The position numbers were made by a program, and so were the translations under genes. A stretch of 64,000 nt of DNA, from the NCBI RefSeq assembly GCF_025766255.1, contig NW_026516720.1, positions 220,530 through 284,529 of the forward strand, in the 5' to 3' direction. The stretch comes from Zychaea mexicana. Its lineage: Eukaryota; Mucoromycota; Mucoromycetes; Mucorales; Lichtheimiaceae. Under the pieces are notes generated by a model. The model worked only from the letters and a program-made list of their open reading frames with translations. It ran no database searches and was not told the DNA's origin. Shown here one piece after another: positions 44,665 to 57,900 of this stretch; position 1 is the stretch's first letter, and every line of letters begins with the position of its first letter.

Positions 44665-46196
44665 CTTAGGAGCAGTAATGTCTCTATATTATCCAGACAC
44701 AAATAAATATTACAGTGCATGCTTCTATAAAGGTTGGATAGTGTAAGATAATGGTTCACTACTAGATAATACAAAGTTAAAAAGAGAGGGGTAATATATA
44801 TATTCTATAATTCTATGATTTGTTATGGTATGAGATAGGGCAGTGATGTTACTGTTACAATGACTTATTTGGCTGGGTTCTATATTGGCTTGGTCTGGCT
44901 TTCAAGTCACACTAAACTCATCACAGCAGTGAACACTATGCACAATTTCTGACTCAGTGCAATATGAATACAAGTGAATGTGCCTTGTTTTAGTGCAATT
45001 GTGCCTCGAGTTTAGCGCATCGATGTCTGTGCGCATACATTACTACTCACCGCCAAGTAGTTATTGGACGGTTTGTATACTGACATAAGAGCGTTTATTT
45101 TTACACCGAAACACTGACCATTGTAAAAAACAACTATGCTTTTAAATGAGTTTCACTTTTGTGACAATCAAAAACAAGTAAATTTGAATTATTTTTGTCC
45201 CCGTTAATTTCACTTTTAGTCTACAAACAATTACACTGTTTAAAATATTGTGCAGTTGCTACTATTATTCATTTTTAAGTACAAATCAGAATTTTTTTCA
45301 ATATTTTTTTAAAATATTGTAAAAGTTACAGAAATACATTTATTTTTGCAACCGCCACAATTTAAAACGCGGTTTTTGTCACAAAAATAACTATTACATA
45401 TTTATAAATTAAAGTTTAGCAATTCATGCAAAGCCGCCTACATTTCGTACGACCGACGTCTGCGCGCCCATTTAAAAAAATTTTTTGCGCGCGCGTTTAC
45501 TTGTAAAGCGACGTCCCACCGCTCACTTTTAAACTTTCCATGCATTGACGGCTACTTAGAAGCGACGTCCCACCGCTCACTCTTAAGCTTTCCATGCATT
45601 GACGGCTACTTAAAAGCGACGTCCATCAGCCTAGGCTATAACTTTCCATGCAATGACGCCTACTTAAAATCTCAACCAATCTCCCTGAGCTACTATAGTA
45701 ATGAGAATCGAAATAGGCTGGAGCTGACTGCTAAGTTAGCCAATATGTAAAACCTGAATAAGTACTGTTTACATATATTAAAACCATACATATGAAGAGG
45801 GGAAATCTATACATAAACATTTTCTTCAAGTGATTAAATTTAAAAAAACCTTCCTACTTTCCTCTTAATTTATTTGCATTTTCTGTAAGTTATAGTCATC
45901 ATATATATGTGCTTTAAACCTTTATCAGTAAGAATATTACCAAAAAAAAAATTTAATAAAGAAGAATGGTGCTAGATACAAAGAGACCAATGTAAATTGT
46001 AATCTAAATAATAACTACTATATATAATTCCAAGATCTATCAGTATATTGTAGAGCCTATCCTAGGTCCTATAGATCCTCAGTTCATATACATATGAGAT
46101 GTTCCCAGCCTTATTAACTAGGGCAAATATAACCTAAATAAGAAGGGGAAGAAAGAGAACTATCTTTATTATTTTTGGATGAACATATAATATTTA
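44665..46196. other. AT-rich non-coding DNA
   Basis: No gene seen. Contains the 54-base tandem repeat at 45508-45669 and a GC-palindromic patch (TTTTTTGCGCGCGCG) near 45480. Confidence 0.5.
45508..45669. repeat. 54-base tandem repeat, three units
   Basis: Units start GCGACGTCC at 45508, 45562 and 45616 and share CTTTCCATGCATTGACG and GGCTACTTA-type blocks; the third unit is more diverged. Each unit contains a GACGTC palindrome. Confidence 0.85.
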
Positions 46197-46500
46197 TCAT
46201 ACAGTAAGAGGAGTTTTCTTGAGTAAAATCAGTGGCTATAAATCAATTATCACTGTGAGGTTTTCCTTTTTAGGAGGATTTATCACCCTAGGTTCTCATT
46301 TTTTAAAACAAGCAAGATTTGCTGCAACTTTAATTCAATCTAATATCCAAGTTGATGTTGGCATTCATACTTTAATTTGACAATGCAGCAACAATACTAT
46401 AGACAACTTCACCAATGCACTCACCATTTACGTTGGTGGTATCAATTCTAATTACTGTTCTATTTGTCATGCTCGATACTAGACTTTACTGTGTCACAGT
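46197..46500 (-). repeat. Inverted second copy of the retrotransposon gag-end sequence
   Basis: Reverse complement of about 40720-40998, including AAGGAGAACC-, TTTATAGCCACT- and GCAGCAAATCTTGC-type blocks. Both copies end at the same place (CTCTTACYGTA). A TTTGAG hexamer repeat follows at about 46499-46530. Confidence 0.82.
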
Positions 46501-48068
46501 TTGAGTTTGAGTTTGAGTTTGAATTTGAGCTGTGCTATATCAGCATCGCAAAGGCCTAGGCATCCGAAATGTTGCCCTACATTTCTTCTTCGTCTGTTTA
46601 TGAATTACTGAAATTGAGTTGCTATGTACTTATAAAATCAGGTTGTTTGTTTATTGCGAAAGTAGACTGACTGTAAGATTCTTGGGTGTTCATAGTAAAC
46701 ACGTGTATGATAAAACAATTATCCTACTTACTCTGTGCGTATGGCATTTATAAGCTAGGGGCACTTATGACATACGTCACTTGTGTGGTGTGATAAATGC
46801 TACTGTATACCACAGCGGAGCTGTGCTATAACTATCATTTATAGGACATCTAATGCATAAAGGAGTACATGTAAACTATCCCCTTTTCTAGTACAACTAT
46901 GTCATACTTTTCAACACTACAACAATAGGGCATTGGTGGGTTGCGACAGTCCCTATATGAGCCACCACCTAGTAGTGATAGAGGGCAAAAGGATACTAAG
47001 GAAGACAAAAACAGAAGAGAGAGAGAGTAGGGGTTTAAAGTGTGGGATAGGGGTAACGAACGAGGACTAATCAGATATCTTATGATAATAAGATTTCTAA
47101 TGAAATTAAGAAATCTATTAATCATTAAGATATTAAAATATAAAAAAATAAATCTAATTTTATTTTATTTTATTCGATTTGTTAAAATCGAATCAATAGT
47201 CTGATTCCTAATGCTGGGGGGGGGGTCTGATAAAAAATCTTTGATTTTTTTGAAGAGGTCTTAACTTTGATGAAATCAATCCTAAACAACCGGTAGGTTG
47301 TTATTTAGACTTAAATGAGAATCTGGAAGATTCCATTAAGTCTCCAACACAACTGATAAGAAACGATTCAAGATGAATAGCTATAAGGATATGTTGAAGT
47401 AAGAGAGAATGAGAAGCATAGAAGTGGCCTTAGATCCTAGGTGCAATATGCCTAGGCCCCCTAGCTAAAGCTTCATACGGCTAGTATAGTATATGTACCT
47501 AGTAACACTAAGGCCACATCTTATAGTTAGTAAGTATTCTTTCTAAGCTGCTATCAAGTTGCAAAAGGCCTAATCTATTGTGGTACCAACTCTGATATCC
47601 TAGGTGAGATAGTGAAGCTGTGGACCAAAATATGGTTACTGATACGAAATATTCTTGGCTTACTGCCCTTTTAATTATACTTTTCTTTCATCGTTTTCTT
47701 ATAAGCCATCATCTGTAGCCCTGCTCTTAGGATCGCTTCTTCATATAACTTGCTAATATCATTCAACCTCTTCGACAATCACATCCATTTGTTGTCGTCC
47801 ATATTCTCATCATTGAGACTATACTTATCAATTTCAGGTCCTTCACTATGAGAGGGATATTGTGATGCTAAGAAGAACAGTGTATATTTGTGGTCTCACC
47901 TAGCTGACATGCAAATGACAAAAAGCGTTACCTTCAACTACATCTCCTACATTCCCAAATACTACTGCCCGAGCTGTCATAGGCAAATGAACAATATCTA
48001 TAAATTTTGTTATAAATAACAAATTTTATAATATTATTCTATTCTAGTCAAGCTCCGTTCATTTCATT

Positions 48069-48141
48069 CACTCCAGGTGTCGAACTAAAGTTCTAGCCTA
48101 GAAGAGGGGGTTTGCTCACTACCGTTGCACCACTTAGAGTG
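48069..48141 (-). tRNA. tRNA-like relic (probable pseudogene)
   Basis: On the minus strand a 73-base stretch starts CACTCTA and ends TGGAGTG (7 pairable bases, one G-T), with an A-box-like TGGTGCAACGGTAG and a B-box-like GTTCGACACC. The T-stem and anticodon stem pair poorly, so no anticodon is assigned and function is doubtful. Confidence 0.35.
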
Positions 48142-48719
48142 TTTTAAACATAATAGTTGAAATTAACCCTATTGGTTAAGAATCTTATAGTGTTTGAGAA
48201 ATTATTTTTTTTTAAAAAATTAATTTCACTATTTATTATAAACACTTAAAAATTATAATACTTATAATTTTTTACATATTTATAATTTCACTAAAAGCAG
48301 AACACTAATGGTTAACCCCCATAGTATCATTGCACCGTTTGTACTATCCTTTCTACTTATCCTTATCAGTATAGATGATAGGCTGACCCCGCCTTTATGA
48401 TGATGCTATACTATGTGCATATATGTAGTAGTTTTGTAACTCGGTTCTAGTATAATGTGAGGTGTTATTGCTCCATACTTTGATAAGCACTAGAAGCAAT
48501 AGGTCCACTCATATATAAACAAGGTGGTTGTATCTGTGCTCTTAGTTGCAGTTGTTATTGCCTTTACCTAACCACTGAATGAGTCCACCCCTAGTAGGAC
48601 CGCATTATGTCCTTGCTTAGATATCAGCATTGAGAAGAAGTTAACAAAGAGTCGGCTAAACAGCCTATTCTCAGTAGGCAGTATTAGATGTAGGGGCTAA
48701 TGAGCAATATAGGTCAAGT

Positions 48720-48743
48720 AAGTGTCCAATGATTAGGACACTT
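48720..48743. repeat. Perfect 8-bp stem hairpin
   Basis: AAGTGTCC, 8-base loop, GGACACTT. It lies outside any gene; it could be a transposon terminal hairpin or a terminator-like fold. Confidence 0.6.
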
Positions 48744-48778
48744 GGATACTTTCTTATTTTCCTATTGATAAACTCACC

Positions 48779-48906
48779 CCTCCGCTTCGCTTCTGTATGA
48801 TGTGAGCCCCTTCGCTTCGCTGTATGTCACATCTGTCCTTCAGGAGCGAGTTTACTGGGGCTCTGCCCTAGACCCCGGGTAGGGGGCAATGCCCCCTACT
48901 GCCCCC
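48779..48906. repeat. GC-rich hairpin cluster, copy 1
   Basis: CCTCCGCTTCGCTTC and CCTTCGCTTCGCTG blocks precede a perfect 9-bp hairpin GTAGGGGGC-AAT-GCCCCCTAC at 48879-48899. It shares its layout with 60721-60860; both lie just beyond the 3' end of a Helitron helicase ORF. Confidence 0.7.
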
Positions 48907-49612
48907 AAGTGTTCTTCAAACAATGCTGAAAATTTGTCCTAAAAGTATTCTGCTTAAAGTGATGTCGAAAACAGTTGTGGAAATCTATTGTTTGGTTAAA
49001 AAAACAATGCTGTCACTGCTTTAAAATATGCCCAAAGTTAATACTTCATATATAGTAAGAATATTTGTATCATTTTACCGTGTCAATGCTAATTACCTGA
49101 GTTGATGCATTCTATACTCTCAGATGATTCATGTCCAGCACATCGGCAATCCTCGCAAATAATGAGGTGGTCGTGCAATTCGATGTACACCTCGCAACAG
49201 GTTAGAATCTTCAAAGGTGGAATTCTCTTGCTCTTGAAATGGGTCTTGGACATTTTGTTGAGATGGAAAACTTTGGACATTATAAAAGATGCGATGGTTA
49301 CACGCTCAATCAAGCTCGCTCTACTTACTAAAGCAAAGACCGAAACTCAATTCATTGTTACGGTCTGGAGATGCTTTTGCTAATATGACATTGATGATCA
49401 TATTTGCATCCCCCCAACACTTGCTCTAAACCCGAACCCCTACCTAATTATATTGCATTTTAGAATCAAAAAACAGGGCGACAGATGATGCTTGACAGTG
49501 GAATAGAAAGAAATAGATGGATAATAATAATAATGGAAATTACAGAAGAAAAAAGATAGGTATATAGTGATGATGGTGGTAGTAGTGAGGATGGGTAGAG
49601 CAGCGTAAAGTT
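48907..49612. other. Downstream flank of Helitron 1
   Basis: No gene supported. Presumably contains the Helitron 3' end, which I could not place. Confidence 0.35.
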
Positions 49613-51980
49613 CTACTCGTCGGTGCTAGTGTGTTGTGTGTGTTGTGATGGTTGTGTTTGTTGTGGTTGCGGTTGTTGAGGAGGAGGAGGATTTAGGAGC
49701 ACCTCATGGTAGACGATGTTAGTGGTGGAAGCTGTATTAAGGTCGGTAAAATTTTGGAGGTCGATGGCAATGCAGATATTGTTGGGATTGGTGGCGCGGG
49801 AAAGTGCAACATACAGTTGACCATGCGCAAAGACAGGCTCCAGAAGGCGAATGCCAACATGCTCGAGTGTTTGGCCTTGCGCCTTATGAATGGTCATTGC
49901 GAAGGCCGGGCGGACAGGAAATTGACGGCGGCAAAGGATAAAAGGACAATCACCCTCAGACGTACACATATTAATGAGAGGGAGATAATGCACCTGCCCT
50001 GCATGCCCTTGGTCGATCTACTTAACAGCAATGCAATGGTCGAGAAGGCGGGTAACAAAAAGTTTTGTGCCATTGCACAGACCTGCATCCGGGTTGATGT
50101 TGCGCAAAAGCACCAATGGCATACCCACCTTGAGCTGTAAAGAATGGGATGGGATACCACTGGCACTCAAACTATTCAGGAATTCGACGGGATAGTTTGC
50201 TCGGGCGTAGTCCAGATCATCAGCATCAATAATGTGGTTGGAAGAGGTGTACTCTCGGCCTTCACCAGAGAAAAGTGTGTATACAGCCTCGTTGATATCG
50301 TCGACGTCAACATTCTTTGCTGCCAAAATAGTGCGACTATGATAATGCTCTGGTTGGGGGTCGAAAGAGCGGATCGCTGGATATACGGCATCAATGAGTG
50401 GCATAATGTCATTTGCATCCATGCGCCATCGTTCAGGAATTTGGACAGCTTCAGTGTAAGGCGGTTGCCCATTACCAATTGCTAAAAGGGTATCAGCAAA
50501 TGCAGCGGCATCAGGGCCAGCCTGACGAACGCGCATATTGGTGGTAAGATGCAAGACTTGAACGTGATGCTACCAGAACGACGTTGTGTGGATAGTCTCG
50601 CCTACTATCTCTGACCGGGTACCCCTCTTTACCATAGGAAGCACTTGTCGGATGTCACTACCAAATACCACGACCGTGCCACCAAAAGGGATTTGTCCAT
50701 ATACTAGATCAATAGCACCCATGATGTCACATAGTGACCGGTCAACAGCTTCAAAGTTGTGCTTGCTGCACATGACAGCCTCATCCCAAATAATGAGAGA
50801 GGCTTGCTGTATAAGATATGCGTGGGGACCACCAAGGCGAAGATTGCATGTAGTATCGGCATCAGCGTTCAAAGGGATCTTAAAACGACTGTGCGCGGTA
50901 CGGCCACCAGGAAGTAAGATTGCAGCAATACCAGACGTAGCAATAGGTAGTGCAATTTCACCACGCGAGCGGACACGACTCAACAATGTCTTAAACAGAT
51001 GGGATTTGCTGGTACCTCCAGCTCTGATGACAAAGAAGACACAGGAGTAATAATGGGGGGCGAGGACGTCCATTGCATCGGTGATGGCTTCATATGCAGC
51101 TCGTTGCTCTTCGTTGAGTGTTGGCAATAGCATCTCAAGGACGCGAGACTGCTCATTGACATCAAATTCACAGCCTTTAAGGATTACCAGACCTTGAAGT
51201 CGTCGTAGGAGATCCAGCTCAGTGACGAAGGTCTGCGGCAACAACGGAAACTCGGAAAGATGATGGCCGGTGACCTGCAGCCGGGTTTCGATGTCCTCAA
51301 GTGCACGCTGGTAAATCTGCTCGAGTTGCTGCTCGGACAACTCAGCTTCATTGGGCAGAGAGAGCGTCCTGCGCATCTCAAAGAAGTAATCGTCTGCCAT
51401 TCACTCGCGATATGTGGTCCACAGTGATGCTGGGTCAGAGGGAGAGCAATTTGTCAAAATATAGACAAAGAGTTGTCTTATTGCAGCAGCTGATGGGGCA
51501 ACCTAGGAAACCTCCGCCATACAACGATCCCATTCTTCATCAGACTCTAACAAACCACGGGCAACATCAGCTTCCTGGAACGTCGCATATGTTGTTCCCT
51601 CATACTGCCTCAGAGAAACAAATCCAGTGGGAGCACAGACAGACAGCAGAAGGAGGCGAAGGCAATATAATTCCATGTTCGAGAGGGAAGCATGGAATAT
51701 ACGTGTTACAACATTTTGGAAAGGAGGGTTGGTGCGAGGGCTCCAACGGCGATTTCTGTTGTCCTAGGTGTAGTGCTGAGGGATATCTGAGTAAAGATAC
51801 TCTTCTGTTGCACGATTTTCGTTGTAAAGGCAGGAAAAGGCAAGAAGCTTCGTGCCGGATTCTGCCGCGTCACGCGCTGCTCGAACTTCTTATGGTGTCA
51901 TATCGTCACGTAGATTGACAATCTGTTCGCCAGGTAGGTGAAGGTCCAAACATACGACTGTTGGATAGTGCATATGCACA
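49613..51980 (-). pseudogene. Helitron 1 Pif1-type helicase portion
   Basis: The frame 51400-50570 has LNEEQRAAYEAITDAM, a degenerate P-loop (IRAGGTSKSHLFKTLL), ATSGIAAILLPGGRTAHS and the Walker B LIIWDEAVM. Frames 50554-50018 and 49993-49613 carry the later helicase motifs: NMRVRQAG, LKVGMPLVLLRNINPDAGLC, PFAMTIHKAQGQTL and YVALSRATNP. The first-Gly changes in the P-loop and the stops indicate inactivity. Confidence 0.87.
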
Positions 51981-54620
51981 TCAAACTCGAACGTACGATG
52001 GATAGCCTAGCATTTGGAATTGCTCTACTTCGTTGACCGGCTCGGCAGCGGCATTATCGGTATTGGTGGTGGCGGTTGCAGTGGTTTGTATTTGTGCTCG
52101 GTCAGTGCCCTTGGTGATGTATTTGCACAAATACTTGATGGCGTGGTTGGATGTGCAAATTTCAACGTTAATGTGTGCATCGTACTTGTGGCTAAGGTAG
52201 GGGTTATACAGCACAATATGTCGGTTGTCGGCGAGAAAGTTGGATGCGGGGAAGTGGTGGCTGTTACATTGGTTTTCACGGCGTCGATAGATTGGATAAC
52301 CATCTCGATTGACGCGTGTTTTGTTGTTGTATAATTTTGGATAGCCTTGCGAGCAACGATTATCCTTCATACATACAGCAGTTGTGCCTGGACCACATGG
52401 GCCGTGTATCATACACAATGTCACTGTGTGATACAGCTGTGGCTGTGTTGCAGGAGGCAACTCAGCAGACACAAACTGGTCATAGTCGGTGGGATTACGT
52501 GGTCGGTCTTGTTGCTCCAAAATGACCAGAATATGTACATGGGGCAAACCACGCTTCTGGAACTCGATAGTTGCTATGTACCCAGCAACTTGGCCAAAAT
52601 ATTTAACTCTTTGATATCGTGGAGCAACTCGGTAAGTTTGAGGTGGAAAACGCGAGTTGCGATATCTGGACGGTCGTATGCTTGCTGACTAGGAAGAAGC
52701 TCCGCGACGATTTCAGGCCATCTTAGGTTACAAGTAAACGTAATGAAAAGCGCCGGGTTTCCTCGCTAGCGGACGATTGCCAATCCATCTTGAAGCATCT
52801 GCTTCATGTAGCGTGGGCCACCCGTAAACGATGCTGGCAAAATAACTGCACGACCAATCTGCCTGGGATCCGTATTGTCACCGACGCCACTATACAGCTC
52901 AGCACGTATCGTTCTTTGGTGGGTGAGGATGAAGCTTAGGCAGGAGAATTCGATGCGTGCATAGTTGTCAACCACCATCTGTTGGAAGAGCCGCCCAGAA
53001 CAGTGCATGAATGTCTCGCGATCGCCATTACGGATCATGAGCAGGTACGCGCAATGCTCACGCAGCGTCACTTGGATTGTGTCGTGCGACACCGATTCAC
53101 AAGTCAAACCTTGGAACCATCCATTGTCGCCAAATGGAAACATCAGGACATAGTGGAGCGGCATATACGATGCGTGCAAGGAGCTGATACGACGAAGACT
53201 ATTAGCACGATCACGAATGACAATGTCATGCTCGCGTGCAGTGCTATCCACGGTGCGTTCAACAACCATTGCCGCCACTTCAGGGTAGCCCTGCTGATCA
53301 TAGCGACGGCCCAAATCGCTTTGCCGGATGACAGCTTGAAGGGTTCCAAGTGGTTGGTCGCCAAGAGCTTCAACAGCAGAAACGAAGGTGCGTGCCAAAG
53401 GATTGTGTGTTTCCATGACACCTTGCAGCAATTGGATCGTCTCACGAAGAAGCCCGGAAAACAAACTCGTACGTCTTACCAGTTGCTCCTGCGTATCCAC
53501 GAAATAGATCTGCGAATAATTCGCTTGCGCCTGGTTGTCAGGTCTCAGTGCACCAACAGCATGGTACATTGTACCATTGATACAGTAAGTGGGCACGCCA
53601 CCAGCGCCACTTACTAGGACTGGATCGACGTTATCACCAAGAATGGATGCAAATGCAAACATACTGTTATATGCCCTAATGATGGTGTGGAAGTTGACAC
53701 TAACAGAATTATTGCGATCATGATTCGTTAGGAGGTCGCGAAGTGGAGCAGGAGGAGTGCGAGGAAGTGGCAATTGAATTTTCCTGGAAAGACAGCAGAG
53801 ACCAAAGCAAGGATTACGTATAGACGATGCTTTGAGCTTTTCATCCAACCACATCAGCGCACCACAAAATGGACAACAGGAATCCATCCGCAGCAACACA
53901 TGACGATAGAAGGAGTCGCCAGCAGCATAGCATACATTTGGCCCAAAAACGTCTTCTGGATCGAAGGGGACTACACGCGCAATGTGGTATTGTGCCCCAT
54001 GCTCGTGCTGGACATTGCTCGGGTTAAAAGGGCAGAGGCGGTGGGTGCGGCGCATGTATGTTGGTGCCCAGCAACTGGTGCAACGCATAACTCGTGCGGT
54101 GGTGGTAAGAGTAGGCGTAGTTGTTGAGGGAGGATTGGCAACGGTAGGAGATGGTGGTGGAGGCGAGGCAGCAACAAAGGGGGTAGTGGTGGTGGCGAGG
54201 CAGCGACAATAGGAGAAGTTGGTGGAGACAAACTGTTGATGATAGGTGCAGGTGATGGTGGCGAGGTAGTAGCTATAGGAAGTGTAGGAGGAGGATTGTC
54301 AGTAATCTTCAGCGAAAATTGCATTATCACCTAAAATAAGTAAGTAGACAGTACTGTGGTTGATAGGGTTAAGTGGGCATTCTCTATGACTACGCCGACG
54401 ATGGGTGCTCGAGCCACAGACGCAAAAGGTAGGCGCAGTAGGGTCTACAGAAACAAACTATCTGTAGCTTTCAAAGTAAGCAAACTGCTGCTGCAGTAAT
54501 ATTTAAATATACATGGTTATAACATACGTTGCCTATTCTACGGCGAACATTGCGAGAATGCACTAGACATGGCATATTGCGATTTGAGCCACAGTGACAG
54601 ACATGATCGGTTGATTGCTT
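51981..54620 (-). pseudogene. Helitron 1 Rep (HUH nuclease) portion
   Basis: The frame 54088-52766 is the Helitron-like N domain (CPFCGALMWLDEK, LMIRNGDRETFMHCSGRLFQ and related text). The Rep motifs follow: ITFTCNLRWPEI near 52740, the two-His motif LPHVHILVIL at about 52545, and the two-Tyr motif IKYLCKYITKG near 52120. These nick and join single strands in rolling-circle transposition. Frameshifts sit between 52766 and 52547, and a proline-rich frame (54330-53971) overlaps the N-terminus. Confidence 0.86.
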
Positions 54621-54948
54621 TGTCGAGAAATGTGCAGAAAAAAATTAGTTAGTAAACTTGAAGCTTATTTAGAGTAGTTTGTCAGAATCCTGGCAAATGG
54701 GGAAAGATGCTCAACGATTTTCACAAAAACACCTCAAATGTCATTGATGGCAGATGAAACCAAGTAACACACCTCTTGGGAACTCATATTGAGAAATGCA
54801 ATATAGTAATAGTTCAAAAAGACGACACAAAGTTGAAGTTTACCCAAGTCTCTCAGGAACGTGTAAGGAAAAATAGCATGGGTGTTGCAAATTGAAGTAT
54901 CCAAAAAAGGATAGTGCTGGGATTGAATCGTAACGACCTCTCTCTCTT

Positions 54949-57900
54949 TCAGAGTAGATGTAAGCCTATATAGTGATGCGTCAAAGTTCTAAAATTATTC
55001 ATTTGTATGCTTACGCTTAACATGCCTGAACACCCATGATGGCTTTTTAATAAGTTTGTATTCCCATGTCGTTCCTTGTTTCTGCAAAAATTCCTCAACA
55101 CGTTTTTTGTCCTCTTCATCAACAACAAAGAGTGCGTCACGAAATCGTCTTGAGAAGTCATTTACTAGACCATGTCTGCGCAGTACTTTTACCTGGTCCA
55201 TGAGATGGAATGCATCCTTTAGAACCCTTGTAGCCATGTATTCTGGATCGTTGCGTAGATGCTGCGGAAGAGTATGCAGCACTTATTCACCGAACACACA
55301 ACTTTCTTGATCTACTTCAGATACTGTAAGGCCATTTTGGTTTTGTTGTATGCTATCAGCTCCATGTATGCTACTTTCGTTATCGTCGTCATCATCAGCA
55401 ACTGAGTCAGTATCGCTATCATCGTTGCTTGGCTCTAGAGTATAGTCCTTTAGTTCGATTGTACGTTTTAGAGCGCATTTTCAATAATGGCATCCTAAGC
55501 ATTCTTATTTTCTGTACCATTGGATGTTGTGTGCTCGCCATCTTCTACTTCTTGATTGACATGAACCTCAACAGGCTTATATGTTTTCAAATCATATATA
55601 CGAGCTACAGTCTGGAAAGGAACAGCGCCATGGTCCTGCAGTGGTTTCCCTTCTATATCGAGTGCACCAGGAACTAACACATGCTTGATTGTAATGATTG
55701 CTTGATTTTTCTTCAGCTTTGTTCTATTTAGATACCCCTATTGATGACTAATTTTACCATAGGCCGCAGCTCTGATCATAGCTCTGGGGCGATAAGAGAT
55801 GTGCATCCCTAAAAAATGTTGGTAAGTACATTCTTCAGTTTTTCAATTCCTTGTTATGTTTTGATGATACGCGATGTACTACCTTCAGTTATGGGTCTGC
55901 TTATTTTCTGACCGAGTAGAGAGACATTCTTTGCATGATGGTATATTTGAAGACTGGCCCAGGCATTGAGTGCTGCGTATCATATCTGCTCTGCTGATAG
56001 TGTGGACTCATTCCAATTACTAGTCTGTATGTTTTGTGGCTTCGGTAGTCGATGTTGAAGTACGATCTCGCAAATATCGGCTAGCTTCATATTAACACGG
56101 TCTATCAAACCACGCGATTTGCAGTAATGTCTAACGTCATATCCGCCATCCCACTCAGTGTTAAAATCGCGTGCTATTTTTTCAAATCATTGATGATAGC
56201 CCGTCCCATTTTGATCACCAATGCGCTGGAAAGTAAGTTTTCCAATGCAACAGGTAGTTCTGTAAAGTTACTGACTTGGTATATGTGGACTGTGTCCTCT
56301 CAGGCGATCTGGATGGTAGCAGTTTTTCCTTGGCCGTACTCTATAGGCCATTCGCAATCCAATCCAACCCACAACTTGCCGTTGTTCAACCCGTCCGCCA
56401 GCAAGGATAACTCTTGTTTTGTCTAGTAATATGCTGGCTGCAGCTTATATATTTTCTGCGTCAGAGAAGCACTGTGGAACGATGGTATCTGGTATCGTGA
56501 GTATTGGATGTGTATCAACTTCTTGGGACGTTGTACTAGGCTCCGGGGCTATCATGCGAGAAACATTATCCATCAAAGATGGCCAAGCTTTTTCCAACAG
56601 GTTTCAGTCACCTCGTATATTGTTCGTGAAAAAGATCTCTGGCTGTTTATGTCCGTGTAACGATAATGATCGTTGCATTGTGTTGAATGCGTACTTAAGA
56701 TGTGATAAGGACTTGGTTGGAACAAAAAACTGTAATCGCACTTCCTTGTATTTGTTCAGTACTGTATATAGTGCTGTGAATGTTGCTGTGTCGTTGATTT
56801 TGCCCATAAGCTTGATTATCTTGAAGGAATGGTCTCCTTTGAGAAACTTAGCATCAAGCACCTCCATCTGTTTGTCGAGCTAGTGGCGAAGCTTTTAGAT
56901 ATAATCAGTGTAAAACATCCTGATGTACTGTGTTGACAGAATACAGCCAGAGTATCTGCTGGGATCCTTGAAATCTGAGAAATCTTCTAGCTGTGCCTTC
57001 GTACTGGCAAACGCCTGATCGATCGATGGAATCTCGTGGCGAAATGGCGCTGCATTGAGGTATTGAAACACTAGGCGAGAATGGCGTAGGTGATGTAGCT
57101 CTTGTAGTATCTTATGAAAACGCTTTGGGCCAACCGCGTTTTGCATACATGGGCGCAAAAGATCCCCCACAAGCTTCAATAAACCACTGCGGTGGGTCAT
57201 ATATCCTATGTATTGACATTGCAGGAACTTAGGCAGCTGGCGGATAATGCTTTAATCATTGGCAGTGACACTTTTTTTATCCAATGCAAGAGCCATTCGT
57301 GTACTCATAACGCGTTGCCAAAATATAAAAACAACTGCACATGCAATTAGCATCATGTTGCAGAAGATATTGAATTCAAGTCAACTCACTCTGCCATATC
57401 TACAACTCGTCGTGGTTTATTAGTAAATCCTTTGGACTTGAGGCGAGATTGACAGCTCTGGCATTTTAAAGTCACAACGTCCTTCAGCAAGAGATGCGGA
57501 ATCCAAAGGAATACACGAGAATAGTACAGCGCCTCGGGCTCGAGCTTTTTGATAAGAGCAAAGAACAGATCAGGCAGCAGCACCCAAAACGTTCCCCTTT
57601 TGTATTCTTTAGGGCACTTTTGAGCTACAATCCAAGCTTACAGCTGTTCGAAGTATTTGTCTAGTACATCATTTCTTAACTTCTCGGCTTTTTTTGGATT
57701 GCTATATGCTATAAATATAATGATGCATGCTGCCGAGCAAAAGTTATTTTATTAGCATTTTCAGCCAATTCCTCAATTACCGTCTGCACAATGTATTTGC
57801 TTCTTCCCATTCGGCATACCGTTTCGGTCACTATTCTTGGCTTCATCTTTGCTGCCTTCGCCATCACTACTGTCTTCAGAGTCTTCCATCTCATCCACGA

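Larger units (their letters stand above)
46531..48760. other. AT-rich non-coding DNA
   Basis: No coding signal. Contains a run of about ten G at 47216, the tRNA-like relic at 48069-48141 and a hairpin at 48720-48743. Base composition is well below that of the gene-rich left part. Confidence 0.5.
49613..54620 (-). mobile_element. Helitron 1 (rolling-circle transposon), decayed
   Basis: Minus-strand RepHel coding region broken into about six frames. It is longer at the N-terminus than its largest frame suggests: zinc motifs of the form CxCGS..H/R..R..S..CPLN recur at about 54550-54610 and 54390-54450 and again at 54088 onward (CTSCWAPTYMRRTHRLCPFN). Element ends were not identified. Confidence 0.85.

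Noticed and set aside
45508..45669. CRISPR-like array
   Set aside because: The units are contiguous without unique spacers, and the DNA is eukaryotic nuclear.
46531..48760. Mitochondrial DNA insertion, suggested by AT-richness, a tRNA-like stretch and GC hairpins nearby
   Set aside because: No mitochondrial protein or rRNA sequence could be recognised.
50586..53617. Long plus-strand frames opposite Helitron 1
   Set aside because: Antisense to recognisable Rep and helicase motifs.
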